Source: Candidatus Gastranaerophilales bacterium (lineage in GTDB: Bacteria > Cyanobacteriota > Vampirovibrionia > Gastranaerophilales > Gastranaerophilaceae). Taken from it: 63,387 bases of DNA. A model generated the notes under the pieces. It was not told the DNA's origin. It did no database searches and saw nothing but the letters and a program-made list of their open reading frames with translations. Below are positions 34,231 through 41,363 of the stretch, one piece after another (the stretch's first letter is position 1; every line of letters starts with the position of its first letter). Where the stretch lies: contig CALUQY010000013.1 in the NCBI GenBank assembly GCA_944323035.1, positions 1-63,387 on the forward strand. Direction: 5' to 3'. The position numbers and the translations under genes were made by a program.

Positions 34231-35654
34231 TGACAAAAACACTTAAATTTAAAAATAACGAAGTAATAAAAAAATCAGAAATTCCTGTATTGGAATTCAG
34301 TGAATTTGAACGTCTGGTAACTGATACCCATTTTCGTGTTGCAAATCTCTTTATTAATCAGGAAGAATACAAAAACAATATGTACGCGGTAATTGCAGAC
34401 GATATCAATGCGCAGCTGCATATTGCAAGTACAATTGTCGGGAACGAATACCCTTCACTGACGCTTAAACGTCCGGCAGTACACATGTTTGAACGTGAAA
34501 TTTACGAAAATTACGGAATTCGTCCGGCCGGACATCCGTTTTTAAAACCGGTGAGAGTCAACGAGGGTTATGAATTTCTAAAATCCGATGATCTTCAATC
34601 CCACGAAGTTGCTGTAGGGCCTGTGCACGCAGGGATAATTGAGCCGGGGCATTTCAGATTTTTATGTCAGGGCGAGCGCGTAATGCACCTTGAAATCCAG
34701 CTTGGCTGGCAGCACCGCGGCGTTGAAAAAATGCTTAAAAATAACCCGAATATCTGGCTTGCAGAATCAATCAGCGGAGATACAACAATCGGCCATTCAA
34801 GCGTATTTGCCCGCGGAATCGAAGCTTTAACCGGGATGAAGGTGTGCAAACGCGCACAAACAATCCGCAAAATCGCACTTGAAATGGAAAGAATGGCAAT
34901 CCATATCGGGGATATCGGCGCAATCGCAGGTGATATCGCATACCTTATGGCGGCGAATGTTCTGGGCGTTACAAGAACCCTTGTTATCAACACAATGCTT
35001 GAAATCTCCGGAAGCCGTTTTGGTAAAGGTTTGATGAGAATAGGCGGCGTAAACTTTGATATAGATGATGAATTAAAAGACAAAATCACCAAAATGCTTG
35101 AAGAAGTTGACACCCGTGTGACAGAAATGTGTGATGCAATGTTTTCAAACGCAACGGTTCTTTCAAGACTTGAAAATACCGGTCTGGTTTCAACCAAAAA
35201 AGCTGAAGAAATCGGTATGGTAGGCCCGGCGGCAAGAGCGTCCGGCGTAGTGGTTGATTGCAGACTTTTCGGAGATTACAAAAATTTTGTTCCAGTCAGT
35301 GCCCGCAACGGCGATGTCTGGGCAAGAGCTTACCAGAGATTTTTGGAAATCAAACAATCTAAAGCAATGATTTTGGATATGCTTGAAGAACTCAACGGCA
35401 AGCTTGAAACACCTGAAATCAAAACCGGTTATGCACCAAACGGTATGTGCCTGACCTTCACTGAAGGCTGGAGAGGCGAAATCTGCCACGTAATAATTAC
35501 GGACAAAACAGGCGCAATCGAACAATATAAAATTAAAGATCCGTCATTCCACAACTGGTTCGGGCTTGCTCTGGCTGTCAGAAACAATCAGATTTCTGAC
35601 TTCCCTGTCTGCAACAAAAGTTTCGACCTTTCATACTGTGGATTTGACCTGTAA
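34224..35654 (+). CDS. group-4-hydrogenase-like large subunit lacking nickel ligands (NuoC-NuoD fusion)
   Basis: A 476-residue protein. Residues about 20-110 are a NuoC-like domain (FEREIYENYGI, GHPFLKPV); the rest is the 49-kDa / large-subunit fold (GPVHAGIIEPGHFRF, LGWQHRGVEKML). The place of the first nickel-binding motif RxCGxC..H reads ESISGDTTIGHSSVFA, and the C-terminal DPCxxC reads FDLSYCGFDL, so both CxxC pairs are gone. It therefore should not bind NiFe and is unlikely to be a hydrogenase. Ehr complexes (energy-converting hydrogenase-related) are defined by this loss. Electron acceptor unknown. Confidence 0.88.
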   Translation: MVMTKTLKFKNNEVIKKSEIPVLEFSEFERLVTDTHFRVANLFINQEEYKNNMYAVIADDINAQLHIASTIVGNEYPSLTLKRPAVHMFEREIYENYGIRPAGHPFLKPVRVNEGYEFLKSDDLQSHEVAVGPVHAGIIEPGHFRFLCQGERVMHLEIQLGWQHRGVEKMLKNNPNIWLAESISGDTTIGHSSVFARGIEALTGMKVCKRAQTIRKIALEMERMAIHIGDIGAIAGDIAYLMAANVLGVTRTLVINTMLEISGSRFGKGLMRIGGVNFDIDDELKDKITKMLEEVDTRVTEMCDAMFSNATVLSRLENTGLVSTKKAEEIGMVGPAARASGVVVDCRLFGDYKNFVPVSARNGDVWARAYQRFLEIKQSKAMILDMLEELNGKLETPEIKTGYAPNGMCLTFTEGWRGEICHVIITDKTGAIEQYKIKDPSFHNWFGLALAVRNNQISDFPVCNKSFDLSYCGFDL

Positions 35655-35669
35655 TAAAAGGAAAATACT

Positions 35670-36401
35670 ATGTTAAAAACATTAAGAACTGTACACTTAC
35701 AAAAAAATCAGATAATAAAAGACATAAGAGGCCGCGAAATTAAACCGAAATTCCGCGGGATTCCGGTAATTGACGAGAAAAAACTGACAAACTTAAAAGA
35801 ATGCCGGAAAGCTTGTCCGACCGGAGCGATTACCAACGACAAAAAGATTGACCTTGGTAAATGCATTTTCTGCGGCGAATGCGCGCGGGTTTCAAACGGT
35901 GCAATAAACTTCACCCGCAACCATAAATACAGCGCAGCAAAACGTGAAGATTTAATCGTAAACGGTGAAATCAATCCGATTGCCGCAAAAGAAGAAATCG
36001 TAAAAGTCTTCGGCCAGTCACTCAAATTACGTCAGGTTTCAGCCGGCGGCTGCAATTCGTGTGAAATGGAACTCAATGCCTGCTCCAACGCAAACTTTGA
36101 CATTGGCAGATACGGAATTGATTTTGTAGCTTCCCCGCGCCACGCAGACGGCGTTGTTATAACAGGCCCTGTCACCAAAAATATGGCAAAAGCGCTGGAA
36201 GATACCTTCCTATCCACTCCTGAGCCGAGAATTGTAATCGCAGTCGGTGCCTGCGCAATTTCAGGCGGTGTATTCCAAGATTCTGACGAAATCGACAGAA
36301 CTTTCTTTGAACGCCACCCGGTTGACCTGTACATTCCGGGCTGCCCTGCACACCCGCTCACGATTATTAACGGAATACTTGATTATTTAGGTTGTAAGTA
36401 A
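35670..36401 (+). CDS. NuoB-like small subunit fused to a ferredoxin domain
   Basis: A 243-residue iron-sulfur protein. The N-terminal half has ferredoxin clusters (CRKACPTGAI and CIFCGEC), as in HyfH/NuoI, though each motif is somewhat reduced. The C-terminal half is the NuoB-type 20-kDa subunit with GGCNSCEME, GACAISGG and PGCPAHP, the ligands of the proximal [4Fe-4S] cluster. The fusion combines two subunits that are normally separate. Last gene of the operon; GC-rich hairpin sequence follows near 36430. Confidence 0.9.
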   Translation: MLKTLRTVHLQKNQIIKDIRGREIKPKFRGIPVIDEKKLTNLKECRKACPTGAITNDKKIDLGKCIFCGECARVSNGAINFTRNHKYSAAKREDLIVNGEINPIAAKEEIVKVFGQSLKLRQVSAGGCNSCEMELNACSNANFDIGRYGIDFVASPRHADGVVITGPVTKNMAKALEDTFLSTPEPRIVIAVGACAISGGVFQDSDEIDRTFFERHPVDLYIPGCPAHPLTIINGILDYLGCK

Positions 36402-36427
36402 TATAATTTTTGGTGCGATATTTACCC

Positions 36428-36452
36428 TGCGCGCTTTTGCGCGGGGAGCCGA
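36428..36452. terminator. GC-rich hairpin after the Ehr-type operon
   Basis: CCCTGCGCGC TTTT GCGCGGGG (one bulge), without a T-run. It may end or process the operon transcript ahead of the porin-like gene. Confidence 0.4.
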
Positions 36453-36477
36453 ATGAGTAGATAGGTTATAGATAGCC

Positions 36478-37671
36478 GTGAAAAAGATAATTGTTATATT
36501 TACACTAATTTTATTATCATTCATACCCGCTTATGCAATACAGGAAGATACAAGACCGGTAGAACTCAAAGACATTATACTCCAATCAGAAGTAGAAAAA
36601 GTTCAGGAAACCCCTAAGGTTCAGGATATAGAAATCCCGCACGAAAAAACATTTTCGGAAAAGGTTCACGATATCCTGACGGCCGAGGTGGAAAAAACAG
36701 ATACTCCATATCACCTGCTTTCTGATATTGCAACATTACATTTGAAAAAAGGCCCTGTTGAAAGTCTGCATTTGTGGGGTGCATATCAGGGTCAGCTCGG
36801 CATTCACTTGCAGCATAACGAAGGCGGTTATACAGACTGGACGGAAGGTTCGGTAAACGTTGGTATCGACGGTAAATTCAGAAGCGGTAAAGAAGATTTC
36901 CGCTTAATGGTTAACTTGCAACCGCAGCACGGCAGAAACTTCTGGCAAAACCTGCCGGCAGATATGTATATCGCAACCAACCGTATTCCGCATCACCGGA
37001 TTATGTTTGGTAATTCCAGACCTCCTGTCGGTGTTGAAGGCGGTCAAAGCCCTTACACATTACCATTTATCTACCGTTCACAAATTTCCCGAACATACGG
37101 TACTGTTCGTAAATTCGGGGTACGGGTTCAGGGAAACTACGATTTAATTGAATACGATTTGGGCGGTTACAGTTCTGATACGTATTTCAGGAAATTCTTC
37201 CCCGGGGTTGAATTTACCGGCTGGGTAAACTTAAAACCGCTGGGCAAAACCGACGGCAGATACGGAAAATTAAAACTCGGCGGCGGTATCAACGGCGGTC
37301 AGTATGGCAGCGGTGAGTTTTTTGTTGCCGGCGCTTACGCGGATTACGAATACAAAAAATTCTTTGCCAACTTTGAATGGGCGCAAGCTGACGGTTCCAA
37401 CGGTGTTGCAGGTTATACTAATAAACAGACAGGCGGTTTTTATTCAACCATAGGCTATAAAATTACTCCGAAAATTGAAGTTCTGGCAAGATATGACCAG
37501 TTTGATCCGGATAGAAACATAGGCCACAATATGATAAGAGAATACACTGCCGGCATCAACTATTACGTAAAAGGACAGGGGTTGAAACTAATTTTTAACT
37601 ATATTTTCTGCCAAAATCAGGGCGCAAACGACTCACACCGCTTCATGATAGGTACACAGGTTCTGCTGTAG
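36478..37671 (+). CDS. outer-membrane beta-barrel (porin-like) protein
   Basis: 397 residues starting at GTG. The signal peptide (MKKIIVIFTLILLSFIPAYA) is followed by a charged 50-residue stretch, then many amphipathic strands with Gly and aromatic girdles (LHLWGAYQGQLG, GYSSDTYFRKFFPG, FFVAGAYADYEYKKF, TAGINYYVKGQG), ending FMIGTQVLL as barrels do. Substrate and family not recognised. It follows the Ehr-type operon by 76 nt but may have its own promoter. Confidence 0.8.
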   Translation: MKKIIVIFTLILLSFIPAYAIQEDTRPVELKDIILQSEVEKVQETPKVQDIEIPHEKTFSEKVHDILTAEVEKTDTPYHLLSDIATLHLKKGPVESLHLWGAYQGQLGIHLQHNEGGYTDWTEGSVNVGIDGKFRSGKEDFRLMVNLQPQHGRNFWQNLPADMYIATNRIPHHRIMFGNSRPPVGVEGGQSPYTLPFIYRSQISRTYGTVRKFGVRVQGNYDLIEYDLGGYSSDTYFRKFFPGVEFTGWVNLKPLGKTDGRYGKLKLGGGINGGQYGSGEFFVAGAYADYEYKKFFANFEWAQADGSNGVAGYTNKQTGGFYSTIGYKITPKIEVLARYDQFDPDRNIGHNMIREYTAGINYYVKGQGLKLIFNYIFCQNQGANDSHRFMIGTQVLL

Positions 37672-37908
37672 TTTAGGCTTATACCCTTCTAATAATAGTT
37701 TATCGGACAATTCCTCACAGGAACCACTCAAGTGTTCCGCTTTTTCATCAATTATTTCTGCAAGCGATACCAGATGAAAAGAAGGTCGTGAGTCGGCCAA
37801 ATCTTGACACATAGCACCGGCAAGAGTTTTCGTTAAATTATTCAATTCTGCGCTCAAAGTAGCGAGTGCTTCTGCGTGCCTGTAAATTTCTCGCAATTTT
37901 TCGTTCAT
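37633..37908 (-). CDS. hypothetical helical protein
   Basis: 91 residues from the ATG at 37908, which has GGAG upstream (the frame is open to 37938). Predicted all-helical, with heptad-like Leu/Ala spacing (LREIYRHAEALATLSAELNNLTKTL) and two cysteines near the C-terminus. No family recognised. Its 3' end overlaps that of the porin-like gene by 39 nt, convergent. Confidence 0.5.
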   Translation of the reverse strand: MNEKLREIYRHAEALATLSAELNNLTKTLAGAMCQDLADSRPSFHLVSLAEIIDEKAEHLSGSCEELSDKLLLEGYKPKLQQNLCTYHEAV

Positions 37909-38027
37909 AATTGCAATCTCCGTCATTAGTTTACACACTCATTATACACTGTTTGCAGTTGAAATAAAACAGAAAATCATTTAAAATTTACATAAGTTTA
38001 TAAACCGTATAGAAAGGATGTTGCATC

Positions 38028-38177
38028 ATGATTGGAGAGGACAAACATAGGTTTGTAATAATAATGGACAAAGATGTTTTAAAAAAATTTCGAGAACTTG
38101 CCGAAAAAGATCACCGTTCGGCAAGCAATTTAGCAGCAAAAATTCTTACGGAATATGTTGAAAAGAATATAGATTAA
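38028..38177 (+). CDS. ribbon-helix-helix (CopG/Arc-like) protein, 49 aa
   Basis: MIGEDKHRFVIIMDKDVL forms the strand and first helix, followed by AEKDHRSASNLAAKILTEYVEK, typical of RHH DNA-binding or antitoxin proteins. AGAAAGGATG precedes the ATG. No toxin gene is adjacent; the GNAT gene 32 nt downstream could be a partner, since TacA-type RHH/GNAT pairs exist, though those RHH proteins are longer. Confidence 0.7.
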   Translation: MIGEDKHRFVIIMDKDVLKKFRELAEKDHRSASNLAAKILTEYVEKNID

Positions 38178-38209
38178 TAAACACAATTGAAAAATATAAG
38201 AAAGAAACA

Positions 38210-38704
38210 ATGCTAAAATTCACAGAAGTAACACAGGAAAATATCCCGATGCTGGCACAGCTGGCACACGAAATCTGGTTTGAATACTGGCAAACCCTGC
38301 TTTCCCCTGAACAAATCAAATATATGGTCGAAAAATTTCAATCCGAAAATGCCATCCGCGGCCAGTATAACAACGAACGCTATACATATTGGTTTATAGA
38401 CCTTAACGGCGAAAATATTGGCTATTTCGGCCTTTCAGAACGTCCGGAATACCTCTTTTTATCCAAGCTTTATATCAAAAAAGGCTTCCGCTCTCAAGGT
38501 TTCGGGCGTAAGGCGTTTGAGAAAATCAAAAAAATTGCCGCCGAAAAACACTATAACGAGATTCAGCTAACTGTTAACAAATACAATTCCAACACAATTG
38601 CGGCATATAAAAAATGGGGATTAGAAATAATTGATGCCGTTATTACCGATATCGGAAGCGGTTTTGTTATGGATGATTATATTATGAGTTATAAATGTGT
38701 CTGA
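38210..38704 (+). CDS. GNAT-family N-acetyltransferase
   Basis: A 164-residue protein with the acetyl-CoA binding strand and loop YFGLSERPEYLFLSKLYIKKGFRSQGFGRKAFEKI (Q/RxxGxG/A motif), then IQLTVNKYNSNTIAAYKKWGLEI, the GNAT end signature. It shares a strand and short spacing with the RHH gene. Substrate unknown; TacT-like toxin activity cannot be excluded but is not indicated. Confidence 0.85.
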   Translation: MLKFTEVTQENIPMLAQLAHEIWFEYWQTLLSPEQIKYMVEKFQSENAIRGQYNNERYTYWFIDLNGENIGYFGLSERPEYLFLSKLYIKKGFRSQGFGRKAFEKIKKIAAEKHYNEIQLTVNKYNSNTIAAYKKWGLEIIDAVITDIGSGFVMDDYIMSYKCV

Positions 38705-38718
38705 ATTTTATCAACCTC

Positions 38719-38747
38719 TTGACTGATAGTTACTATCAAGTATTAAA
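38719..38747 (+). promoter_or_regulatory. promoter with palindromic operator
   Basis: TTGACT (38719-38724), palindrome TGATAGTTACTATCA (38724-38738), TATTAA (-10, 38741-38746). It shares ACCTCTTGACTGA and layout with 7531-7559. It drives the cysteine-rich gene at 38779. Confidence 0.6.
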
Positions 38748-38778
38748 ATAAAAGAGTTCAAGAGTTTAAAAAAGTGCA

Positions 38779-39396
38779 ATGTTAGAAAACTACATTATAT
38801 ATCTCAAATTTTTAGAAAATAAATTGACAAAATTCTTTGACAAACAAAAGCCATACATTCGTTGTCAAAAAGGGTGCGGGCTTTGCTGTCAAAACGCACA
38901 ATTCCCTTATTCAAAGCTGGAAATTGATTATTTAATGACAGGTGCATGGCAGCTGGATTTAGAAACTAAAAAACTGGTTGCGCAAAATATAAACAGGGTT
39001 ATTCAGGAAAAAAATAATTTTAAAGGCAAGCCTGATGAATTTAAATATGATTGTCCGTTTTTGATAAACAATGTCTGCTCTGTTTACAAGTACAGAGGCA
39101 TTATATGCCGGACTTTCGGACTGATGTATATGGGAGAAGATAATAAAGCTAAAATCCCGTTCTGCTGTTTTAAAGGTTACAATTATGCAAATGTTATACA
39201 GGACGGCAGCGGTGTGATTTCTTCCGAGAAAGTTAAGGCGCTCGGGGATGTTGAAGAACCTGTCGCATTTAATATCAGTTATAAATTTTTAACCTGCGAG
39301 GATTTTGAGCAGGGGTTTAAAATTAAATTCGGAGAGAAAAAACCGCTTATTGATTGGTTTATAAATAATAATGAGAAACAAAATTTAGCCCGATAG
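38779..39396 (+). CDS. YkgJ-family cysteine-cluster protein
   Basis: A 205-residue protein with the family's eight-cysteine pattern: RCQKGCGLCCQNAQFPYS, later CPFLINNVCSVYKYRGIICRTFG and CC, which binds zinc or an Fe-S cluster. Function of the family is not established. It is a single gene behind a promoter with the same palindromic operator type as the flavodoxin remnant, which suggests redox or electrophile control. Confidence 0.85.
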   Translation: MLENYIIYLKFLENKLTKFFDKQKPYIRCQKGCGLCCQNAQFPYSKLEIDYLMTGAWQLDLETKKLVAQNINRVIQEKNNFKGKPDEFKYDCPFLINNVCSVYKYRGIICRTFGLMYMGEDNKAKIPFCCFKGYNYANVIQDGSGVISSEKVKALGDVEEPVAFNISYKFLTCEDFEQGFKIKFGEKKPLIDWFINNNEKQNLAR

Positions 39397-39406
39397 CCCT
39401 ACAAGC

Positions 39407-39952
39407 CTATAATGCAGAACTTTTCTCCGGTATAAAGAATCTTGAAGTATCAACGCCCTCAAGTTCTAAGAGTTTAATTTTTGTTTTTATTCCGCCGGCG
39501 TATCCCGTTAAGCTTCCATTAGAACCTACGACCCTGTGGCACGGAATAATGACGGAAATCGGATTATGCCCGACGGCACCCCCGACCGACTGCGCGGACA
39601 TCCTTGTTTTACCTTGTTCTTTAGCAATAGTTTTAGCAATCTCGCCGTAGGTGTAAACTTTTCCATAAGGAATTTCACAAAGTATCTGCCATACCCTCTG
39701 CCGGAATTCGTTGCCGGCAGGGGAAAGCGGAAGTCTTGAAATCTCAGGCTTCTGACCGCCAAAATATTCATCAAGCCACCTCTTTGTCAGTGTAAAGACC
39801 TCAAGCCTGTCATTCTCAATCATAACATCTTCTATGCTGCCACCGAAATATTTCTGACCCTCGAGCCATAAACCTACAAGATTTTTACCGTCACTTGCCA
39901 TTGTAAAAATCCCCAACGGCGAGCTGTAATTAGTTTTGTAATAAGTTCCCAT
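39407..39952 (-). CDS. methylated-DNA-[protein]-cysteine S-methyltransferase
   Basis: Suicidal repair of O6-methylguanine. A 181-residue protein with the acceptor motif IIPCHRVVG, the HTH region QSVGGAVGHNP and the N-terminal alpha/beta domain. Active-site Cys, His and the following SLTGYAGG are intact. It lies directly downstream of the nitroreductase (14-nt gap). Confidence 0.95.
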   Translation of the reverse strand: MGTYYKTNYSSPLGIFTMASDGKNLVGLWLEGQKYFGGSIEDVMIENDRLEVFTLTKRWLDEYFGGQKPEISRLPLSPAGNEFRQRVWQILCEIPYGKVYTYGEIAKTIAKEQGKTRMSAQSVGGAVGHNPISVIIPCHRVVGSNGSLTGYAGGIKTKIKLLELEGVDTSRFFIPEKSSAL

Positions 39953-39966
39953 TATTTATACACCTA

Positions 39967-40587
39967 TTACCATTTCCCGAAGTGCATTTTTTGTTTTGCG
40001 TTATATTCAACCTGCTCAACACGAGGGCTGCCCTCAGCAGGATATCCAAGTCCAATGTAGCACGGCAAAAGATAATCCTGCGGTGCGCCTACAACCTTTG
40101 CGACATTTAAACCTTCTTCCCCGACAGGTATCCTCATTGAACACGCCAGCCCTTCCGCAGTTGCGGCAAGAAAAATATTTTCAATCACACACCATATAGA
40201 AGAAAGCGGATTAAGTGAGCTTACAGAAGTCGGGTTCATAACTCCGGAATTAGATTTAAAAAACGGCAGAATAATATGCGAGGAATTCATTAACATTGAA
40301 TACTGCCGCGGCATAGCAATTGCATACATTTTTTGCTGCGCAGTGCCTTCAACAAGAATTTGTTTTAAAATTTCAAGCTGCGGTTCAACTCCTTTCTTAA
40401 TAAATTGAAGAGCTGCTTCTTTGTCTTTCTTATCCTGTAATATAACAAACTCCCAGTTTCTTAAATGATCGTGCGTCGGTGCTTGCAGCCCTGCATTTAT
40501 AATCCTCTCCAAAACTTCTTCGGGAACAGTTTTATCTTGAAAATCACGTGTAATTCTTCTGTTATAAATTGCATCATACAATTCCAT
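39967..40587 (-). CDS. nitroreductase-family flavoprotein
   Basis: A 206-residue FMN-dependent oxidoreductase. Family features are YDAIYNRRITRDFQDKTV (FMN phosphate contact), APTHDHLRNWEFVIL and the C-terminal PCYIGLGYP. The start at 40587 begins the homology. Substrate unknown; it probably uses NAD(P)H. Confidence 0.88.
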   Translation of the reverse strand: MELYDAIYNRRITRDFQDKTVPEEVLERIINAGLQAPTHDHLRNWEFVILQDKKDKEAALQFIKKGVEPQLEILKQILVEGTAQQKMYAIAMPRQYSMLMNSSHIILPFFKSNSGVMNPTSVSSLNPLSSIWCVIENIFLAATAEGLACSMRIPVGEEGLNVAKVVGAPQDYLLPCYIGLGYPAEGSPRVEQVEYNAKQKMHFGKW

Positions 40588-40658
40588 TTTTGTACCTTCC
40601 ATAAATTTGTTGTAATTATACTAAAATTGGCAAATTTATCCTGCCGGAAACAGGAAGT

Positions 40659-41141
40659 TTAAATACTGAACTCAAGAAGTTTGGATGCTTTTTTCCCTTC
40701 CGGAGTAAGTTCTTTGTGCTGAAGCCATTCTTTTTTTACCAGTTCTGGATTATCATAATTATTTTTTAGCAGATTTAAATATTTTTCTGCTTTTTTCATG
40801 ATTTTTGACCACCGGCTGAAAAACGGTTTGCGGTGCTCAATGATTTCACCTGTTTTATTATCAATAACGAGCGATGTTTTATTGATTTGCAGAAACGACT
40901 CTTTAACCATTTGTTCTTCAGGGCTGACTTTTTTAAAAATCATTCGTCCGTCTGTAAATTCAGCTTCATCTTTATATTTGATACTTTTTACAAAAGCTGC
41001 GCAGGTTCTGTATGCATTTGAATTTTCTTTTGTTTCAGAATTCATTCTGGTAAGTAAATCTTGCACATTATTTTGCATCTGCGGAGTGATAAATCTCTTT
41101 CCGGACATAGGAATAGTTCTGTTTACACTATCAATAGGCAT
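40659..41141 (-). CDS. hypothetical protein
   Basis: 160 residues from the ATG at 41141, which follows AAAGGGGATAAT. Mostly helical and basic, with MSGKRFITPQMQNNVQDLLTRM at the N-terminus and FFSRWSKIMKKAEKYLNLLKNNY at the C-terminus. No signal peptide, membrane segment or known family. Proteins of this style occur several times in the window. Confidence 0.6.
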   Translation of the reverse strand: MPIDSVNRTIPMSGKRFITPQMQNNVQDLLTRMNSETKENSNAYRTCAAFVKSIKYKDEAEFTDGRMIFKKVSPEEQMVKESFLQINKTSLVIDNKTGEIIEHRKPFFSRWSKIMKKAEKYLNLLKNNYDNPELVKKEWLQHKELTPEGKKASKLLEFSI

Positions 41142-41218
41142 ATTATCCCCTTTCATAAAATTTATATAAAGTATAACATAAAAAAGGAAATCTGTAGTAT
41201 CCTCATCTTGTACATAAT

Positions 41219-41255
41219 AAAATACAGTTCAGTCAGAAGCCGAACTGTATTTTAT
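41219..41255 (-). terminator. terminator after tRNA-Ser
   Basis: Inverted repeat AAATACAGTTC/GAACTGTATTT with an 11-nt loop, immediately 3' of the tRNA on the minus strand. Confidence 0.75.
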
Positions 41256-41257
41256 TC

Positions 41258-41343
41258 AGAGAGGATGGGATTCGAACCCACGGTGGAATTGCTCCCACAC
41301 AACCTTTCCAAGATTGCACCTTAAACCGCTCGGACACCTCTCT
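41258..41343 (-). tRNA. tRNA-Ser (GGA)
   Basis: Acceptor AGAGAGG/CCTCTCT, anticodon stem CAATC/GGTTG around TTGGAAA (anticodon GGA), long variable arm (GTGGGAGCAATTCCAC), T-arm TGGG TTCGAAT CCCA, discriminator G. Confidence 0.95.
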
Positions 41344-41363
41344 TTATTTAATTTTTCTTTATT

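Noticed and set aside
29409-36401. Energy-converting [NiFe] hydrogenase making hydrogen
   Set aside because: Both nickel-binding CxxC pairs are missing from the large subunit, so the hydrogenase reading is unsupported.
38028-38704. TacAT-type toxin-antitoxin pair (RHH + GNAT)
   Set aside because: The RHH protein is only 49 residues and lacks the toxin-binding tail; kept as a weak possibility in the entries.
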